Source of the DNA: Pseudomonas caricapapayae
Lineage (GTDB): Bacteria > Pseudomonadota > Gammaproteobacteria > Pseudomonadales > Pseudomonadaceae
Direction: 5' to 3'
Assembly: GCF_001400735.1 (NCBI RefSeq)
Contig: NZ_LJPW01000108.1
Location: 1 to 64,000, forward strand
DNA: 64,000 nucleotides
The notes under the pieces are model-generated. The model saw nothing but the letters and a program-made list of their open reading frames with translations. It made no database searches and was not told where the DNA came from. This document shows positions 1 through 10,719 of the stretch, piece after piece (position 1 is the stretch's first letter; each line of letters opens with the position of its first letter). The position numbers and the translations under genes are program-made.

Positions 1-46
1 ATTCCGACGCGGAGCGTCGGAACGATAGTCATCTAACTGACATCTC
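1..46. repeat. Fragment of dispersed hairpin repeat (REP-like)
   Basis: The window opens inside a short dyad with arms around CCGACGC and GCGTCGG, followed by AACGATAGTCA. The same pattern, with small changes, occurs near 10.7-10.9 kb, in the tandem array at 19.1-19.6 kb and near 32.3 kb. This is the kind of intergenic palindrome common in fluorescent pseudomonads. It lies just downstream of the minus-strand META-domain gene. The left edge is cut by the window. Confidence 0.6.
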
Positions 47-59
47 AAAATCGCAAGCG

Positions 60-467
60 TCAGCTATCTTCCAGCCAGAAACGCAGCGGCTTACCCTGAG
101 CAGGCCACAAGCGCAGTTGCTCGATGGGCGAAATGTCCCAGCGTTGCACACTGCTGATGGCTTTGATAAAGCGCTGCTCTTGCTCCATCAGCGCGGGGGC
201 GCACATCTTGCGGGTCTTGCCCACCGGGCCGAAGCTGATACTGTGGTCGTTCAGCGTATAAGGCGCGAACCAGTGGTTGCAGCCTGCATTGCCATACGCT
301 CGGCCATCGGCACCCAGGGTCATGGTCAGGTGACTGTTGTCGATCAGCGGACGTTCGCCGATCCATTCCATTACGTAGCTGTGGTCCTGGCGGATCGGCA
401 GCGGGTCAGCGGTACAACCGGCCAGCAGCGCGCCGCCGATCAGGCTCAGGAGCGCAAACTGTTTCAT
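60..467 (-). CDS. META/HslJ-like domain lipoprotein
   Basis: Small lipoprotein of 135 residues. A signal peptide with lipobox LLAGC puts the lipidated cysteine at residue 18, so the mature protein is probably anchored in the outer membrane. The body has the META/HslJ pattern, including an NAGCNHW segment near residues 60-66 and a second cysteine near residue 89. HslJ-type domains are linked to envelope stress, but a role here is inference. The start is the ATG at 467, because upstream residues in the longer frame belong to the preceding gene. It overlaps the stop of that gene by 4 bases, so the two are probably translationally coupled. Confidence 0.8.
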   Translation of the reverse strand: MKQFALLSLIGGALLAGCTADPLPIRQDHSYVMEWIGERPLIDNSHLTMTLGADGRAYGNAGCNHWFAPYTLNDHSISFGPVGKTRKMCAPALMEQEQRFIKAISSVQRWDISPIEQLRLWPAQGKPLRFWLEDS

Positions 468-901
468 GCCGCTTGCTCCTGGCACTTCTTGCACAAGTGC
501 TTCTCGCCTTCGGTTTTCCAGCCCAGTTCCGCGATGCGCGCAATGGCCGCGGGTTTCTGCGCCTTGACGCCCAGCTTGCTCTCTACCATGAATTCGAAGT
601 TCAGTTCGGCGGCGCAGCTGTCGCAATTCACTTTCCACTGATGAATCGCCAGCTCGTCGAATACCGGGCCCTTGGCCACTGCGATCCACTGGCCGGGCGG
701 GTTGATCAGGTGCCGGACTTTCTCGACTGTCAGGCGCATGTGCAGGCTTTTGCTGCCCTTGATGGTCACCAGCAGCTGGTCACTGTCATGAATCGAGCCG
801 CCGTTGCCGGTGACCTGATAGCGACCGGGGGCCAAGGTCCGGCATTCGGTCAATGTGTGCTGCGGGTTGAGCATGCTGTAGCGAAAATCGTGTTCGACCA
901 T
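464..901 (-). CDS. Conserved hypothetical protein with C-terminal zinc-ribbon cysteines
   Basis: 145 residues, no signal peptide, so probably cytoplasmic. Residues 1-85 look like a beta-rich domain. The C-terminal part has two CxxC pairs, C93/C96 and C137/C140, spaced as in a zinc ribbon, with a helical, alanine-rich stretch between them. I do not recognise a named family. Its stop overlaps the start of the META lipoprotein gene, so the pair forms a small operon. About 230 bases of non-coding sequence separate it from the end of gacS. Confidence 0.65.
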   Translation of the reverse strand: MVEHDFRYSMLNPQHTLTECRTLAPGRYQVTGNGGSIHDSDQLLVTIKGSKSLHMRLTVEKVRHLINPPGQWIAVAKGPVFDELAIHQWKVNCDSCAAELNFEFMVESKLGVKAQKPAAIARIAELGWKTEGEKHLCKKCQEQAA

Positions 902-1130
902 GGGTCCTCCAAAATTGCGCGCATCCTATCACGCTCCGCGCCGATCGTTTCCTGGCGTGAGGCTATGACTGTGGTGGCAATGCTGCGCGTCACACCATGA
1001 CCTAAGAATCGGACGCCGAGTGGTCAGAGCAGCATTTCTGCGCTGCGGACATCCCGGGACGTGTGTGTAGTGCAGGGCGCTGGCGCGTGAGGAACGACAG
1101 GTGTCAGTCCTGAGCGTGAGAGGTGATCCG

Positions 1131-3884
1131 TCACGCCGTCACCCGCGCCTCGGCTTCCAGACGAATGATGGCCTTGTCCAGATCGTCCAGAGCGTCCTCG
1201 GTGTGCGCAGCGTTCTGCTTGAGCAGGGTCTCGGCGCGCTGGCAGGCGGTGCGCAACTGCGGGACACCGCAGTAACGCGTTGCGCCGTGCAGACGATGAA
1301 TGCGTTCGATCAGCGCCTGTACATCCTGACTGGCTCGCGCCACACGGATAGCCTCGCGGTCGGCGTCCAGCGAGGCCAGCAGCATGGCCAGCATGTCGGC
1401 GGCAAGATCCGGCTTGCCTGCGGCCAGGCGCAGCCCTTCTTCAGGGTCCAGCACCAACGGCCCGACATGCACTTCAAGCGCTTCATTCTGGCGTTCCGGT
1501 GCCGGGTTGCGCAGCGCCAGCCCCGTCCACTTGAGAACCACTTGCGCCAGTTGCCGTTCGCTGATCGGCTTGGTCAGGTAGCCGTCCATGCCGCTTTGCA
1601 GCAGCGAGCGTTTTTCATTGGCCATCGCGTGGGCCGTCAGCGCCACGATCGGCAGCGAGCTTTGATTGCGCTCGGCCTCCCAGGCGCGAATCGCTTCGGT
1701 AGCCTGGCGTCCGTCCATGCCGGGCATCTGCACATCCATCAACACTAGATCGAACGCCTCCTGCTGCACGGCATTGACCGCCGCATAGCCGCCCTCGACA
1801 GCCACGACTTCTGCGCCCATGTCCTCAAGCAGGGTCTGCACCAGCAACAGATTGGCCGGGTTGTCGTCCACGCACAGTACCCGCGGCGCACGGCTCGACA
1901 GTGGCGGGCCGATGTCGGCGCGGATCGCTCGCGGCGCGATCAGTTCGGACAAGGCTTTTTGCAGCTTGCGGGTACAGGCAGGCTTGGCCTGTAGCTGGGT
2001 ATAGACATCGTGAACGGCCAACTGGAACAGCGCGTGCTCGGTGGTCGGGCACAGCACCATGACCTTGCAGTTGAGGTTTTCCAGGTCCCAGATGTGCTGG
2101 CGTAGCCGTTCCGGGGATATTTCCAGTGCGGTCACGCCGAGCACCGCCAGATCGATGGCTGCCGGAGTTTCGTGAGCCGCCGTCACCCCGTTGAGCAGGT
2201 TTTCGAGGTTGTTGAAGACGATGGTGTGCAGGCCGCAGTCTTCCAGTTGGTGCTCCAGCGCCTGACGCGCCAGGTCATGATGTTCAAGCACCGCGGCACG
2301 CAGCCCTTCCAGCGGAATATTGAGCGATTCTTCCTTGTCTTCACGGGCCTTGGGCAGTTTCAGGCTGATCCAGAATTCCGACCCTTCGCCCGGTGTGCTG
2401 TCGACACCGATTTCGCCGCCCATCTGTTCGATCAGACGCTTGGAAATCACCAGCCCCAGCCCGGTACCGCCCGGCTGGCGCGAGAGCGAGTTGTCGGCCT
2501 GACTGAACGCCTGGAACAGCGCCCGCACGTCCTGACTGGACAGCCCGATCCCGGTGTCCTGCACGCTGATGCGCAGTTGCGCGTGCTCTTCGGTTTCGTC
2601 CTCGAGCATGGCGCGGGCGACAATGGTGCCTTCACGGGTGAATTTGATGGCGTTGCTGACCAGATTGGTCAGGATCTGCCGCAGGCGCAGCGGGTCGCCG
2701 GAGAGCGCCAGTGGCGTGTCGCGGTACACCAGACTGACCAGTTCGAGCTGCTTGGCATGCGCCGCCGGGGCGAGGATGGTCAAGGTGTCCTGGAGCAGAT
2801 CGCGCAGGTTGAACGGGATGTTATCGAGCACCAGCTTGCCGGCCTCGATCTTCGAGAAGTCGAGAATTTCGTTGATGATGCTCAACAGGTTGTCGGCGGA
2901 CTTCTCGATAGTGCCCAGATAATCGAACTGACGCGGCGTCAGCTCGCTTTTTTGCAACAAATGGGTGAACCCCAGAATGCCATTCAGCGGCGTACGGATT
3001 TCATGGCTCATGTTGGCGAGGAATTCGGATTTGATGCGGCTTGCTTCAAGGGCTTCCTTGCGTGCCAGATCCAGCTCGATGTTCTGGATTTCAATGGTTT
3101 CCAGGTTCTGCCGGACGTCCTCGGTCGCCTGATCGATGCTCAGTTGCAGTTCTTCCTGCGCGTTCTGCAAGGTGGCTGCCATGCGGTTGATGCCCGACGC
3201 CAATTCGTCCAGCTCCCGGCTGCCCAGCGGCGGCAGGCGGGTTTCGAGATTGCCGTCCTTGAGCTGCGACACAGCCTGCTTGATCTGGCTCATTGGCCCG
3301 TTGATGGTACGGCTCATGCGTACGGCAAGGGTGGCGGTGCACGCCAGTCCGGCGAGGATCAGCAGCAGGCTGGCAAACAGGCTTCGATAGCCGCGCAGCA
3401 GCGTGCCGTTATGGGATATTTCCAGCTCGACCCAGCCCAGCAGCGTATCGGCTTCGGCTGGAATGATCGGGCTGGTCAGGTGGCGTTGATTGCCGAATAC
3501 CGGCAGCAGGTAGCGCGTGGCGTCGGTCCCGGTCGAACTGAGCAACTGCGAGCCGCTGCCGATCGGTGACGGACTGATCATGGTCGGCCCGGCGTGGGCC
3601 AGTGGCGTGCGATCGACATCGAGAAACGACACGGCGCGCACGTCGCTTTGTTCCAGAGTCTGGGTCGCGATGCGACTCAGCAGCACCTTGTCCTTGCGCC
3701 CCAGTGCGTTGGCTGCCAATGGAGCAAGATCCTGAGCGATCATTTCGCCACGTTGCAGTAACTGACTTTGCAGCTCGCTCAACTGCATCCAGGTGAAATA
3801 ACCACCGAGCATCGCAGCCATCAGGCTGGCGGGCAGGATTGTCAGTAGCAGCACACGGCCTTTTATACCCAGCTTGGTCAGCAC
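1131..3884 (-). CDS. gacS: Hybrid sensor histidine kinase GacS (LemA)
   Basis: 917 residues, the normal length for GacS, the tripartite sensor kinase that phosphorylates GacA and so drives the small RNAs that titrate RsmA/CsrA, controlling virulence, secondary metabolites and lifestyle switching. Order: transmembrane helix about 10-31, periplasmic domain about 35-160, second helix about 165-187, HAMP about 188-245, HisKA with the phospho-histidine in NMSHEIRTP (H294), HATPase with N-box near residue 411 and GTGLGL near 473, a degenerate receiver-like stretch about 525-650, a true receiver with phospho-aspartate in LMDVQM (D717), and a C-terminal HPt domain with IHRLHG (H863). All three phosphotransfer residues are present, so it should be active. 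It is divergent from cysM across 253 bases, as in other pseudomonads. Confidence 0.97.
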   Translation of the reverse strand: MLTKLGIKGRVLLLTILPASLMAAMLGGYFTWMQLSELQSQLLQRGEMIAQDLAPLAANALGRKDKVLLSRIATQTLEQSDVRAVSFLDVDRTPLAHAGPTMISPSPIGSGSQLLSSTGTDATRYLLPVFGNQRHLTSPIIPAEADTLLGWVELEISHNGTLLRGYRSLFASLLLILAGLACTATLAVRMSRTINGPMSQIKQAVSQLKDGNLETRLPPLGSRELDELASGINRMAATLQNAQEELQLSIDQATEDVRQNLETIEIQNIELDLARKEALEASRIKSEFLANMSHEIRTPLNGILGFTHLLQKSELTPRQFDYLGTIEKSADNLLSIINEILDFSKIEAGKLVLDNIPFNLRDLLQDTLTILAPAAHAKQLELVSLVYRDTPLALSGDPLRLRQILTNLVSNAIKFTREGTIVARAMLEDETEEHAQLRISVQDTGIGLSSQDVRALFQAFSQADNSLSRQPGGTGLGLVISKRLIEQMGGEIGVDSTPGEGSEFWISLKLPKAREDKEESLNIPLEGLRAAVLEHHDLARQALEHQLEDCGLHTIVFNNLENLLNGVTAAHETPAAIDLAVLGVTALEISPERLRQHIWDLENLNCKVMVLCPTTEHALFQLAVHDVYTQLQAKPACTRKLQKALSELIAPRAIRADIGPPLSSRAPRVLCVDDNPANLLLVQTLLEDMGAEVVAVEGGYAAVNAVQQEAFDLVLMDVQMPGMDGRQATEAIRAWEAERNQSSLPIVALTAHAMANEKRSLLQSGMDGYLTKPISERQLAQVVLKWTGLALRNPAPERQNEALEVHVGPLVLDPEEGLRLAAGKPDLAADMLAMLLASLDADREAIRVARASQDVQALIERIHRLHGATRYCGVPQLRTACQRAETLLKQNAAHTEDALDDLDKAIIRLEAEARVTA

Positions 3885-4137
3885 GCTTTTTCTCCGGCAA
3901 CACGTATCAGTCCGTCGATATCAGGCATCGGCTGCCCGGCGGTATCGGCACAAGGGGCTGAGTTTAGCCATTTACCGGGGGGTGGGCATATAACTCTGTG
4001 CTCAACGGCCAGCTGTCGGGGTTGGAAATACCTATGCTTATTCTTTTTGGGAATAAACAGCGCACTTTGCGTGATATGGGCTTTGGGCGTTTGCCGTTAT
4101 GATAGGCACCCCCCGCAGTCTGGATTGCGAAGACGCC

Positions 4138-5040
4138 ATGACCCTGCAGTATCAAACCATTGCCGATTGCGTCGGCAACACCCCGCTGGTGCGTCTGCAA
4201 CGCATGGCGGGTAACACCAGCAATACCCTCTTGTTGAAGCTTGAAGGTAACAACCCCGCTGGCTCGGTAAAAGACCGCCCGGCATTGTCGATGATCACCC
4301 GTGCCGAGTTGCGCGGCCAGATTCATCCGGGCGACACGCTGATCGAAGCCACCTCCGGCAATACCGGCATCGCACTGGCCATGGCTGCCGCGATCAAAGG
4401 CTACCGCATGATCCTGATCATGCCGGACAACTCCAGTGCCGAGCGCAAGGCGGCGATGACCGCCTATGGCGCCGAGCTGATTTCGGTCAGCAAGGACGAA
4501 GGCATGGAAGGTGCTCGTGATCTGGCCGAGCGCATGCAGGCCGAGGGCCGCGGCAAGGTGCTCGATCAGTTCGCCAATGGTGACAACCCCGAGGCGCATT
4601 ACACGTCCACCGGTCCGGAAATCTGGCGGCAGACGGCGGGTACCATTACTCATTTCGTCAGCTCGATGGGCACTACCGGCACCATCATGGGCACTTCACG
4701 CTACCTCAAGGAGCAGAATCCCGAGGTGCAGATCGTCGGTCTGCAACCGATGGAGGGCGCTTCGATCCCGGGTATTCGCCGCTGGCCGCACGAATACCTG
4801 CCGAAGATTTACCAGTCGGACCGCGTCGACCGCATCATCGACATGGGCCAGACCGAAGCCGAAGACACCATGCGCCGACTGGCACGCGAAGAGGGCATCT
4901 TCTGTGGCGTTTCGTCGGGAGGCTCAGTCGCTGGAGCATTGCGTATTTCCCGCGAAGTCGAAAACGCCGTGATTGTGGCGATCATCTGTGACCGAGGCGA
5001 CCGTTACCTGTCGACCGGTATCTACGATTCGCCCAACTGA
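4138..5040 (+). CDS. cysM: Cysteine synthase B (O-acetylserine sulfhydrylase, CysM)
   Basis: 300 residues, PLP-dependent. It makes L-cysteine from O-acetylserine and sulfide or thiosulfate. The PLP lysine is K45 in AGSVKDRP, and the phosphate/substrate loop is TSGNTGIAL. The region [10 protein letters not shown] is typical of CysM rather than CysK. I chose the ATG at 4138 because family members begin MTLQYxTI; an upstream in-frame ATG at 4099 would add 13 unrelated residues. The stop overlaps the rlmD start (TGATG), so the two are coupled. Confidence 0.95.
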   Translation: MTLQYQTIADCVGNTPLVRLQRMAGNTSNTLLLKLEGNNPAGSVKDRPALSMITRAELRGQIHPGDTLIEATSGNTGIALAMAAAIKGYRMILIMPDNSSAERKAAMTAYGAELISVSKDEGMEGARDLAERMQAEGRGKVLDQFANGDNPEAHYTSTGPEIWRQTAGTITHFVSSMGTTGTIMGTSRYLKEQNPEVQIVGLQPMEGASIPGIRRWPHEYLPKIYQSDRVDRIIDMGQTEAEDTMRRLAREEGIFCGVSSGGSVAGALRISREVENAVIVAIICDRGDRYLSTGIYDSPN

Positions 5041-6395
5041 TGGCCAGGCATGAACGAGGTCTGCGCTTTCAGCCCACGGGCGGCGTCAAGACCGCGCAGA
5101 TTCCTGTCGGTAAAAAACAGCGGCTGAGCATTGAGCGACTGTCCGACGACGGCCGCGGTATTGCCTTTCTCGACGGCAAGACCTGGTTTGTCGCCGGGAG
5201 CCTCGCAGGCGAGGAGGTCGAGGCCCGGGTGCTCAATGCACGTGGCAAGATTGTCGAGGCCCGTACCGAGCGGGTCTTTGCCGCCAGCGACATGCGCCGC
5301 GCGCCGGCCTGTGATTATTTCGGTCGCTGCGGTGGCTGCAGTGTTCAACACGTGCCCCATGAAGAGCAGCTTGCCCTGAAACAGCGCATGCTCGCCGAGC
5401 AGTTGCTGCGCGTGGCGAACGTGGTGCCGGATGAATGGGCCGCGCCGTTGAGCGGGTCCGAACTGGCCTATCGTCGACGCGCGCGGGTCGCGGTGCGCTG
5501 GGATTCCAAGGCCAAAAGGCTGGACGTGGGCTTCCGCGCGGCCGCCAGCCAGGACATCGTCAACATCGAAGAATGTCCGGTGCTGGTACAGGCCTTGCAA
5601 CCGATCATGAGCCAGTTGCCTGGCATGCTGAAAAGCTTCAGCAAACCGCAGGTGCTGGGTCACGTCGAGCTGTTCAGTGGTTCTTCGGCCGCCCTGTTGC
5701 TGCGCCATACCGCGCCGCTCGCCGATGCCGACCTGGCCAGCCTGCGGGCGTTCTGCTCGACGCACGGTGCGCAGCTCTGGCTGCATGGCGACGGCGAGCC
5801 CCAACCGGTCAGCGCGGGCGATACGCTGGGTTACCGGCTGGAGCCGTGGAACCTGCAACTGGCGTGGCGACCGGGAGATTTCATTCAGGTCAACGCGGCG
5901 GTCAATACCGCGATGATCGAGCAGGCCCTGCAATGGCTGGCACCTGCGAAAGATGAACGGGTGATGGATCTGTTCTGCGGTCTGGGCAATTTTGCCTTGC
6001 CGCTGGCCGGTCTGGTGAAGGAAGTGGTGGCGGTCGAAGGCGTTGCGACCATGGTCGAGCGTGCAGCCGTCAACGCAATGAGTAATGATTTGCACAATGT
6101 GCAGTTTTTTCAGGCGGACCTTTCCCAGCCGCTGACACATGCCGACTGGGCAGCGGAAGGGTTTTCTGCGGTACTCTTGGACCCGCCGCGTGACGGGGCC
6201 TTTGAAGTGGTTCGCCAGATCAGAAAAACAGGTGCCCGGCGACTGCTTTATGTTTCATGCAACCCGGCAACTTTGGCTCGTGACGCGGTCGAACTGATCA
6301 GTCAGGGCTACCGATTAAAACGTGCCGGAATTCTCGATATGTTTCCTCAGACGGCGCATGTCGAGGCGATGGCTTTATTTGAAATGAGTAAGTGA
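5040..6395 (+). CDS. rlmD: 23S rRNA (uracil-1939-C5) methyltransferase RlmD
   Basis: 451 residues. It is a SAM-dependent methyltransferase of the RumA class that methylates U1939 of 23S rRNA. The N-terminal TRAM RNA-binding domain covers about residues 18-78. Iron-sulfur cluster cysteines lie at C91, C97 and C100, with the fourth likely in EECPVL. The SAM site contains [12 protein letters not shown], and the catalytic nucleophile is C407 in [11 protein letters not shown]. It is translationally coupled to cysM and lies upstream of relA in the usual pseudomonad order. Confidence 0.95.
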   Translation: MARHERGLRFQPTGGVKTAQIPVGKKQRLSIERLSDDGRGIAFLDGKTWFVAGSLAGEEVEARVLNARGKIVEARTERVFAASDMRRAPACDYFGRCGGCSVQHVPHEEQLALKQRMLAEQLLRVANVVPDEWAAPLSGSELAYRRRARVAVRWDSKAKRLDVGFRAAASQDIVNIEECPVLVQALQPIMSQLPGMLKSFSKPQVLGHVELFSGSSAALLLRHTAPLADADLASLRAFCSTHGAQLWLHGDGEPQPVSAGDTLGYRLEPWNLQLAWRPGDFIQVNAAVNTAMIEQALQWLAPAKDERVMDLFCGLGNFALPLAGLVKEVVAVEGVATMVERAAVNAMSNDLHNVQFFQADLSQPLTHADWAAEGFSAVLLDPPRDGAFEVVRQIRKTGARRLLYVSCNPATLARDAVELISQGYRLKRAGILDMFPQTAHVEAMALFEMSK

Positions 6396-6551
6396 GCGGC
6401 GTTCACTGGAACGAGGTCGTTGCTGACAAGGAATCTCATTTAATCCGACTGGCCCGCGAATGCCGGTCCTTGCTTGCCCGGCAAGTGGCATTCGCTCAGA
6501 AGGCTGGCGACTGATGGCGCTATTCATCGCGCCGTAGGGAAGGTAAGCAGC

Positions 6552-8795
6552 ATGGTACAGGTGAGAGCGAACCAGCCGATAAACACAGACGGCAGTATCA
6601 ATCTCGACGCGTGGCTCGATCATATTGTCAGCGTCGACCTGGTCCTGGACCGGGAAGTCATGAAACAGGCCTGTGAATTTGCCCGGCAAGCCGAGCAGAA
6701 CGACAAGGCCCACAAGAATCATTGGGCAGAGGGCACCTCCAGTTTCCAGACCGGTCTGGAAATCGCGGAGATCCTCGCTGACCTCAAGCTGGATCAGGAC
6801 TCGCTGGTTGCGGCGGTTATTTACCGTGGCGTGCGTGAAGGCGTTATCCCCTTACCTGAAGTCGAGCAGCGTTTCGGCGCGACGGTCGCCAAGCTGATCG
6901 ACGGCGTACTGCGCATGGCGGCGATCAGCGCCAGCCTCAGCCCTCGTCAGTCATTGGTGCTGGGCAGTCAGGCGCAGGTCGAAAACCTGCGCAAGATGCT
7001 GGTGGCGATGGTCGACGACGTTCGGGTTGCGCTGATCAAGCTGGCCGAGCGCACGTGTGCGATTCGGGCGGTAAAAAACGCCGACGACGAAAAACGCAAC
7101 CGGGTGGCCCGGGAAGTCTTCGATATCTATGCGCCGCTGGCTCACCGTCTGGGCATCGGCCACATCAAATGGGAGCTGGAAGACCTGTCTTTCCGCTACC
7201 TGGAGCCTGATCAGTACAAGCAGATCGCCAAGCTGTTGCATGAGCGCAGGCTGGACCGCGAGCGCTTCATCAGCGACGTCATGTCCCAGCTCGACAACGA
7301 GCTGCAAGCGACCGGTGTGACGGCTGATATCAGCGGCCGTGCCAAGCATATCTATTCCATCTGGCGCAAAATGCAGCGCAAGGGGCTGGCGTTCAGCCAG
7401 ATCTATGATGTGCGTGCGTTGCGTGTGCTGGTCCCGGAAATGCGCGACTGCTACACCGCCCTGGGCATCGTGCACACCTTGTGGCGGCATATTCCCAAGG
7501 AGTTCGACGACTACATCGCCAACCCCAAGGAAAACGGCTATCGCTCGCTGCACACTGCGGTCATCGGGCCTGAAGGCAAGGTGCTGGAAGTACAGATCCG
7601 CACCCATGCCATGCACGAAGAAGCCGAACTGGGCGTTTGCGCGCACTGGCGCTACAAAGGCACCGACGTCAAGTCCGGCTCCAATCATTACGAAGAGAAA
7701 ATTTCCTGGCTGCGTCAGGTGCTCGAATGGCACGAAGAGCTGGGTGATATCGGCGGGCTGGCCGATCAGTTACGGGTCGATATCGAGCCGGACCGTGTCT
7801 ACGTATTCACCCCTGACGGCCATGCCATTGACCTGCCGAAAGGCGCGACACCCCTCGATTTCGCCTATCGGGTGCACACCGAGATCGGCCATAACTGCCG
7901 TGGCGCGAAAATCAACGGTCGGATCGTACCGCTCAACTACAGTCTGCAGACCGGCGAGCAGGTCGAAATCATCACCAGCAAGCACGGCACGCCGAGCCGC
8001 GACTGGTTGAACTCGAACCTGGGCTATATCACCACGTCCCGCGCGCGGGCCAAGATCGTTCACTGGTTCAAGTTGCAGGCCCGCGACCAGAACGTCGCCG
8101 CTGGCAAAACCCTGATCGAGCGTGAACTGGCGCGCCTTGCGCTGCCACAGGTTGATTTCGACAAACTGGCGGACAAAGCCAATCACAAGACTGCCGACGA
8201 CATGTTTGCAGCTCTGGGTGCGGGTGATCTGCGTCTGGCGCAACTGGTCAACCTGGCTCAGCAGCAGGTTGAGCCTGATCGCGTCAACGAACAGCTGGAG
8301 TTGATTCCGCGCAAGGCCACCGGTTACAAGCCCGGCAAGCGTGGCGATATCCAGATTCAGGGCGTTGGCAACCTGATGACACAAATGGCCGGCTGCTGCC
8401 AGCCGCTGCCGGGCGATGCGATTGTCGGTTACATCACTCAAGGCCGTGGCGTCAGCATCCACCGTCAGGATTGCGCTTCAGTGCTGCAATTGGGCGGTCG
8501 TGAGCCCGAGCGGATCATTCAGGTCAGTTGGGGGCCGGTGCCGGTGCTCACTTATCCGGTGGACATCATTATCCGCGCCTACGACCGTTCCGGCCTGCTG
8601 CGTGACGTGACTCAGGTGCTGCTCAACGAGCGGATCAACGTGCTGGCGGTCAATACCCGCTCGAACAAAGAGGACAACACCGCGCTCATGTCGCTGACCA
8701 TCGAGATTCCGGGTCTGGACGCGCTGGGGCGGTTGCTGGGGCGTATTTCCCAGTTGCCGAACATCATTGAAACGCGCAGGAACAGGACGCCATAA
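6552..8795 (+). CDS. relA: GTP pyrophosphokinase RelA, (p)ppGpp synthetase I
   Basis: 747 residues. It is the ribosome-associated synthetase that makes (p)ppGpp when uncharged tRNA enters the A site. The N-terminal HD region is degenerate: VAAVIYRGV stands where hydrolase-competent proteins have an HD pair, so this is RelA and not SpoT. The synthetase domain has EFDD (the EXDD signature of monofunctional enzymes) and YRSLHTAV, followed by a TGS domain about 408-470, a zinc-finger-like segment with AGCCQPLPGD, and a C-terminal ACT domain. The ATG at 6552 gives the usual length; an upstream frame start at 6474 adds residues foreign to the family. Confidence 0.96.
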   Translation: MVQVRANQPINTDGSINLDAWLDHIVSVDLVLDREVMKQACEFARQAEQNDKAHKNHWAEGTSSFQTGLEIAEILADLKLDQDSLVAAVIYRGVREGVIPLPEVEQRFGATVAKLIDGVLRMAAISASLSPRQSLVLGSQAQVENLRKMLVAMVDDVRVALIKLAERTCAIRAVKNADDEKRNRVAREVFDIYAPLAHRLGIGHIKWELEDLSFRYLEPDQYKQIAKLLHERRLDRERFISDVMSQLDNELQATGVTADISGRAKHIYSIWRKMQRKGLAFSQIYDVRALRVLVPEMRDCYTALGIVHTLWRHIPKEFDDYIANPKENGYRSLHTAVIGPEGKVLEVQIRTHAMHEEAELGVCAHWRYKGTDVKSGSNHYEEKISWLRQVLEWHEELGDIGGLADQLRVDIEPDRVYVFTPDGHAIDLPKGATPLDFAYRVHTEIGHNCRGAKINGRIVPLNYSLQTGEQVEIITSKHGTPSRDWLNSNLGYITTSRARAKIVHWFKLQARDQNVAAGKTLIERELARLALPQVDFDKLADKANHKTADDMFAALGAGDLRLAQLVNLAQQQVEPDRVNEQLELIPRKATGYKPGKRGDIQIQGVGNLMTQMAGCCQPLPGDAIVGYITQGRGVSIHRQDCASVLQLGGREPERIIQVSWGPVPVLTYPVDIIIRAYDRSGLLRDVTQVLLNERINVLAVNTRSNKEDNTALMSLTIEIPGLDALGRLLGRISQLPNIIETRRNRTP

Positions 8796-8822
8796 GCGTT
8801 GCCTGCGCTCACAGGGAGCCCC

Positions 8823-9656
8823 ATGTATACAGTTCAAGACCTGCTGAACCTCATGAGCCGTCTGCGTGATCCGCAATCCGGCTGTCCATGGGATCTGAAA
8901 CAGACGTACGCCAGCATCGTGCCGCATACGCTGGAAGAGGCCTACGAAGTGGCCGATGCCATCGAGCAGGGCGATCTTGACCACCTGAAGGGCGAGCTGG
9001 GTGATCTGCTGTTTCAGGTGGTTTTTTACGCGCAACTGGCCAAGGAAGAAGGCCGGTTTGAATTCGACGCTGTGGTCGACGGCATTACCCGCAAGTTGCT
9101 GCGTCGCCATCCCCACGTGTTTCCGACCGGTGAGCTGTACGCGCCAGCAGAGACGCCGCGCCTGACCGATGAGCAGGTTAACCGGCGCTGGGACGAGATC
9201 AAGGCCGAGGAACGTGCCGAAAAGTCTGGCGCGCCCGAACAGTTGTCGTTGCTCGATGACGTGCCGGTGGCCTTGCCTGCGTTGAGCCGCGCAGCCAAAC
9301 TGCAGAAACGTGCCTCTCAGGTGGGTTTCGACTGGCCTGCGGCGCTGCCGGTGGTCGACAAGGTGCGTGAAGAACTCGATGAAATTCTCGAAGCCATGGT
9401 CGACAATGACGCCGCGGGCATTGCCGAGGAAGTCGGCGATCTGCTGTTCAGCGTCGTGAACCTGGCCCGGCACCTTAAAGTTGACCCGGAAACTGCGCTA
9501 CGCTCGGCTAATAGCAAGTTCGACAGACGCTTCCGATTCATTGAACAGGCATTGCGCCACATCCAGCGTCCTATCGAAGAGTGCTCGCTCGAAGAAATGG
9601 ACGCGTTGTGGGGTGAAGCCAAACGTCAGGAAAAAAGCACGCCCGGCTGTGGCTGA
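8823..9656 (+). CDS. mazG: Nucleoside triphosphate pyrophosphohydrolase MazG
   Basis: 277 residues with two MazG domains. It hydrolyses NTPs to NMP and pyrophosphate, cleans up aberrant nucleotides and influences the (p)ppGpp pool. The N-terminal domain carries EEAYEVADAIE and ELGDLLFQVVF, which supply the acidic metal ligands; the C-terminal copy carries REELDEILEAM and EEVGDLLFSVVN. The start at 8823 (MYTVQDLL) follows a GGGAG ribosome binding site. It lies 27 bases after relA, a functional pairing in stringent-response control. Confidence 0.95.
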   Translation: MYTVQDLLNLMSRLRDPQSGCPWDLKQTYASIVPHTLEEAYEVADAIEQGDLDHLKGELGDLLFQVVFYAQLAKEEGRFEFDAVVDGITRKLLRRHPHVFPTGELYAPAETPRLTDEQVNRRWDEIKAEERAEKSGAPEQLSLLDDVPVALPALSRAAKLQKRASQVGFDWPAALPVVDKVREELDEILEAMVDNDAAGIAEEVGDLLFSVVNLARHLKVDPETALRSANSKFDRRFRFIEQALRHIQRPIEECSLEEMDALWGEAKRQEKSTPGCG

Positions 9657-9686
9657 GTGTGCGGTAACGGTATAAGTGAGTAGACA

Positions 9687-10226
9687 ATGAGCCTTTCCCT
9701 TCGCGATCAGTTGCTCAAGGCAGGTCTGGTCAACCAAAAGCAGGCCAAGCAGGTCGGCAAAGAAAAGCAGAAAGAGCAGCGTCTCGTGCACAAGGGGCAG
9801 GCTCAGGCCGACGACTCGCAAAAGCGTGCAGCTCAGGAAGCCATGGCCGAAAAGGCCAGACGTGACCAGGAACTCAATCGTCAGCAGCAAGAGAAGGTCG
9901 AGCAGAAGGCGCGCACGGCTCAGGTCAAGCAACTGATCGAAGTGTCGCGCCTGCCCAAGCTGATCACCGAGGATTACTACAACTTCGTTGACGACAAGAA
10001 GGTCAAGCGGATCTCGGTCAATGCGCTGGTGCGTAACAAGCTCAGCAGCGGTTCACTGGCTATCGTTCACCACGGCGGTGGTTACGAGATCATTCCGCGC
10101 GAAGCTGCGCTGAAGATCCAGGAGCGCGACCCGCGCCGTATCGTGTTGCTCAACACCCCGACCGAAGCCCCGGATGCCGATGATCCGTATGCGGCGTATC
10201 AGGTGCCCGATGATTTGATGTGGTAA
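9687..10226 (+). CDS. DUF2058 family nucleoid/RNA-associated-type protein
   Basis: 179 residues. The N-terminus MSLSLRDQLLKAGL followed by a long lysine-, glutamine- and glutamate-rich helix (about 15-85), then a compact domain with a VNALVRNKL segment, is the DUF2058 (YaiL-like) pattern. The charged helix should form a coiled coil. The molecular function is unknown to me. It is the last gene of the relA-mazG group and is followed directly by a strong terminator. Confidence 0.85.
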   Translation: MSLSLRDQLLKAGLVNQKQAKQVGKEKQKEQRLVHKGQAQADDSQKRAAQEAMAEKARRDQELNRQQQEKVEQKARTAQVKQLIEVSRLPKLITEDYYNFVDDKKVKRISVNALVRNKLSSGSLAIVHHGGGYEIIPREAALKIQERDPRRIVLLNTPTEAPDADDPYAAYQVPDDLMW

Positions 10227-10242
10227 ACGGCTGACCCGTCAT

Positions 10243-10271
10243 GACAAAACCCGCATTCAGCGGGTTTTGTC
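10243..10271. terminator. Bidirectional rho-independent terminator
   Basis: A perfect 12-bp inverted repeat (arms 10243-10254 and 10260-10271, core AACCCGC/GCGGGTT) with a 5-base loop. The A-run and T-run lie within the arms, so it can stop transcription from both sides: the DUF2058 gene on the plus strand and the 59-residue gene on the minus strand. Confidence 0.85.
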
Positions 10272-10308
10272 GTTTATGGGGCTGGTGCTTCCGGCTCGGA
10301 AGCGTTGC

Positions 10309-10488
10309 TCAGTGGTTACCCTGGCTTTCCAGCGCTTCCAGCTCTTCCTTGTAGCGAAGGGCATCGGACTCTACGTGGAACATGCCCACCAGTTGATCCT
10401 GTTGATGCACGTCCCAGATCTGGATGCCGTCGGCCACGGCTTCGTGAGAGAGGTGGGCGTCGTCGCGTTCAGTAACTCTGACAGTCAT
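10309..10488 (-). CDS. Small hypothetical protein, 59 residues
   Basis: The minus strand encodes a 59-residue acidic protein starting MTVRVTERDD and ending with LRYKEELEALESQGNH. It is preceded by AGGAG at a normal distance and ends 38 bases before a shared terminator, so it looks like a real gene. The central segment IQIWDVHQQDQLVGMFHVES could be a short beta-hairpin domain, and the C-terminus is a charged helix. No transmembrane segment or signal. I recognise no family. A plus-strand ORF over the same bases (10267-10569) has no comparable start signal. Confidence 0.7.
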   Translation of the reverse strand: MTVRVTERDDAHLSHEAVADGIQIWDVHQQDQLVGMFHVESDALRYKEELEALESQGNH

Positions 10489-10719
10489 AGTAGTAAGCTC
10501 CTGACTTTGATGGCCTTGATGGTTAGGCCTCTGGATACTGCGGCGATGTGTCGCAGGACTCTTTTATAGAATTTGTTAGCTCCCTAAGTAAATAGGCTGT
10601 TCAGGTTCATCCGTGATCAAAAAATGACCGTTTGCCTACAGCCCTTGCATGGCGAGGCCTGCAGAGTAACAGCGGCAAAGTGAAGGATTTTTCATGTGCT
10701 TCGGCGTGGCGCAGAACCA

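Noticed and set aside
2172..3569. 465-codon plus-strand ORF opposite gacS
   Set aside because: It is the antisense shadow of a high-GC gene; gacS has all domains and motifs.
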